Below, one piece after another: positions 62,584 to 64,000 of a DNA stretch of 64,000 bases. Both the position numbers and the translations under genes were made by a program. The DNA comes from Bradyrhizobium sp. CCBAU 051011 (GTDB taxonomy: Bacteria > Pseudomonadota > Alphaproteobacteria > Rhizobiales > Xanthobacteraceae), in NCBI RefSeq assembly GCF_009930815.1, contig NZ_CP022222.1:6304501-6368500 (forward strand), read 5' to 3'. Each line of letters begins with the position of its first letter. Position 1 is the stretch's first letter. Under the pieces are notes generated by a model. It was not told the origin of the DNA. It did not search any database and saw only the letters and a list, made by a program, of their open reading frames with translations.

Positions 62584-62967
62584 GTGGCCAAAGAGCCTCC
62601 CACACTCACGGTGATCGACTTGGCATCGAAGCCAAATCCGCTCGCACCGCCGCCCGGCTTGGGCGAATCGGGCGCGAAGCTCTGGCACGCCATCCACGCA
62701 GACTACGTCATCGACGACGCGGGTGGACTGGCAATGTTGGCCCAGATTTGCGCCGCTGCCGACCGAGTTGCCGAATATGCGTCAACCATCGCGCGCGACG
62801 GTCCGACCATCCGCACCAAGGCGGGGCTGAAAGATCACCCGCTTCTGCGGCACGAACTCGCCGCGCAATCTTTCATCGTGAGGTCGCTGCACCGCCGCGG
62901 GCTCGACATCGAGCCCGCGCGTCATGAGATCGGCCGCCCGGCCGGACCCTACAGAGGTGAAGCATGA
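62584..62967 (+). CDS. Phage terminase small-subunit-like protein (P27 type)
   Basis: A 127-residue protein from GTG 62584. The pattern SGAKLWHAIHADYVIDDAGG, LAMLAQICAAADRVAEYAST, then GPTIRTKAGLKDHPLLRHEL matches P27-family terminase small subunits, which select viral DNA for packaging. No large subunit, portal or capsid gene is present in the remaining 1 kb, so it is either an orphan or the start of a prophage beyond the window. Its stop overlaps the next start (ATGA). Confidence 0.65.
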   Translation: MAKEPPTLTVIDLASKPNPLAPPPGLGESGAKLWHAIHADYVIDDAGGLAMLAQICAAADRVAEYASTIARDGPTIRTKAGLKDHPLLRHELAAQSFIVRSLHRRGLDIEPARHEIGRPAGPYRGEA

Positions 62968-63281
62968 CCACCATCGTCCGGCGCAAGCGCGCATCGCGCA
63001 GTTCAATCGGCCCTTACCGCCGTCACGAACTCCTCACGGGTCGAATCGTGTACCCGGTGCAAGGCTATACCGGGTACGGTGACGGCATTGGCACGGACCT
63101 GACGGCCTTCATCAGCGACGAGATGCGCGCCGACTGGGCGGCCAACCGCGATGAGCTGATGGCATTCTGGCGGTCGGGTCGCCCGGATACATTCCCCGAC
63201 AGCCTGCCATGGTTGTGTCTCGGTGGCGGCGACGGCTCGCTGCCATGGGCGGTGGTGCTTCTGGAAGAATGTGAACGATGA
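62964..63281 (+). CDS. Hypothetical protein coupled to terminase-like gene
   Basis: A 105-residue protein beginning MTTIVRRKRASRSSIGPYRR, with YGDGIGTDLTAFISDEMRAD and a final WLCLGGGDGSLPWAVVLLEE. It is translationally coupled to the preceding gene by an ATGA overlap. No family is recognised; presumably it belongs to the same phage-derived unit. Confidence 0.55.
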   Translation: MTTIVRRKRASRSSIGPYRRHELLTGRIVYPVQGYTGYGDGIGTDLTAFISDEMRADWAANRDELMAFWRSGRPDTFPDSLPWLCLGGGDGSLPWAVVLLEECER

Positions 63282-63303
63282 ACAACACCCTCTTGTCAAT
63301 TTC

Positions 63304-64000
63304 TTACGCGATTGTGCCAAGTTTATCTGAGCCCATCAGTTCCTGTAGCGACATAGAATAGTAATTCCAGCGTGGCAGATATAGCCCAGTCCCTTTTCCG
63401 AAATTGTCGAGAAGGGTTGCTACATGATTTAGGCTTGGCAAAGCGAGCATCGGTGCAATCTGCTGGAAATAACTCGCGGACCGTGCGCGCGCGAAAATTT
63501 CAAATGGTGCCGACCGACTGCCCGTATAAACTAATGTCACCGGATACCATCGATTGTGTGTTCCTTGCGCTACCGCGTCAGCCGCATCGCGGATAAACAG
63601 AACAAAGTCGGCTTGCATGAGTTCTGCAAAGTCAACTGCTGACCCATTAGATCGCGCCTTGAGCATGTCTGCGCGTACTGACGTCCGACCTAGCGAAAGA
63701 CGTTTGTTTCGTATCTGGTCCAGCGACCCGGTGCCTTGTTGTAGAATTGAAAGCGCCTGAACAGACTCGTGCGAGAACTGGCTCAGATTCCCGAGGTAGA
63801 AGCCGCCTCGCACAACCTCATCAACACTCGAATAGCACTGATGTTTAATGAATAGCGCGACTGTATAAAGAAATAGCTCGTGGACAATGAATCGATAATT
63901 GTCGAACCAGTGCTCATGATAGGAATGCATGCTCGGTGGAGGGTAATAATAAGAAAGTGAACGCTCAAAAAAACGTTTGACGGTCGCAATATGTTGGGGT
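63304..64000 (-). CDS. Partial hypothetical protein, runs off window edge
   Basis: At least 232 residues of the C-terminal part. The frame stays open upstream of ATG 63930 to the window edge with protein-like content (HIATVKRFFERSLSYYYPPP), so the real start is outside. Features seen are FDNYRFIVHELFLYTVALFI, ADFVLFIRDAADAVAQG and LYLPRWNYYSMSLQELM. Base composition is lower in G+C than neighbours, suggesting recent transfer. No family is recognised; next to phage-like genes it could be a defence or cargo gene, but this is only context. Confidence 0.55.
   Translation of the reverse strand, partial: PQHIATVKRFFERSLSYYYPPPSMHSYHEHWFDNYRFIVHELFLYTVALFIKHQCYSSVDEVVRGGFYLGNLSQFSHESVQALSILQQGTGSLDQIRNKRLSLGRTSVRADMLKARSNGSAVDFAELMQADFVLFIRDAADAVAQGTHNRWYPVTLVYTGSRSAPFEIFARARSASYFQQIAPMLALPSLNHVATLLDNFGKGTGLYLPRWNYYSMSLQELMGSDKLGTIA

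Overview
The window is GC-rich and densely coded. It looks like chromosome of a Bradyrhizobium-type alphaproteobacterium (Nitrobacteraceae). This is inferred from the gene families (guaB, guaA, phasin, MAPEG, DUF1127, DHCW-type cupin, many small proteins) and from several copies of the long inverted-repeat elements that are common between genes in that group. No rRNA, tRNA or CRISPR array was found.

1-15.1 kb is mostly core genome. It holds a phasin, a DHA2 exporter, guaB (IMP dehydrogenase), a CurA-like reductase, a phosphoesterase, a dienelactone-hydrolase-like protein, a MAPEG protein, an RsmB-type rRNA methyltransferase, a cupin and guaA (GMP synthase). A less GC-rich pocket at about 8.3-10.1 kb carries unrecognised membrane proteins. 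At 15.1-18.5 kb a small accessory segment (an F420-reductase-like protein, an SDR and a divergent LysR regulator) is bounded by guaA's 3' end and a degenerate copy of that end, as expected for an old integration at guaA. At 18.6-22.4 kb there is a RidA/TetR divergon with three tandem operators, a serine hydrolase gene with a frameshift, and a SRPBCC-ArsR pair behind a perfect palindrome.

22.6-31.7 kb is an integrated replicon-like island. In order it has a tyrosine integrase, an unknown protein, an AlpA/Xis-like protein, a small adenine-methyltransferase-like protein, a PD-(D/E)XK nuclease, a protein with an SSB-like acidic tail, a PrimPol-AAA helicase, a non-coding cluster of TGAACGA repeats with a strong hairpin (candidate origin), three small ORFs and a serine recombinase. 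It has no capsid or conjugation genes and resembles a phage satellite or a self-replicating integrative element. This is the most interesting system in the window.

32.3-43.9 kb is an efflux region: an EmrAB-like pair with a divergent TetR and operator, a cyclase/TPR protein, a tightly overlapping FUSC-DUF1656-DUF983-HlyD operon (Aae-like with an extra gene), a TauE/SafE permease and a DUF1127 protein. 44-56 kb is rich in regulators (LysR, two AraC, one broken AraC) and in small redox or stress enzymes, including a catalase-fold protein that lacks both expected haem-site residues. A GGAAG/CTTCC dyad recurs around the LysR gene and two nearby promoters. 55.5-64 kb is a loose region of small proteins, a SRAP peptidase, a lipocalin-like protein, a DUF1963-like protein, a 95-bp direct repeat, an orphan terminase-small-subunit-like pair and an AT-richer gene running off the right edge.
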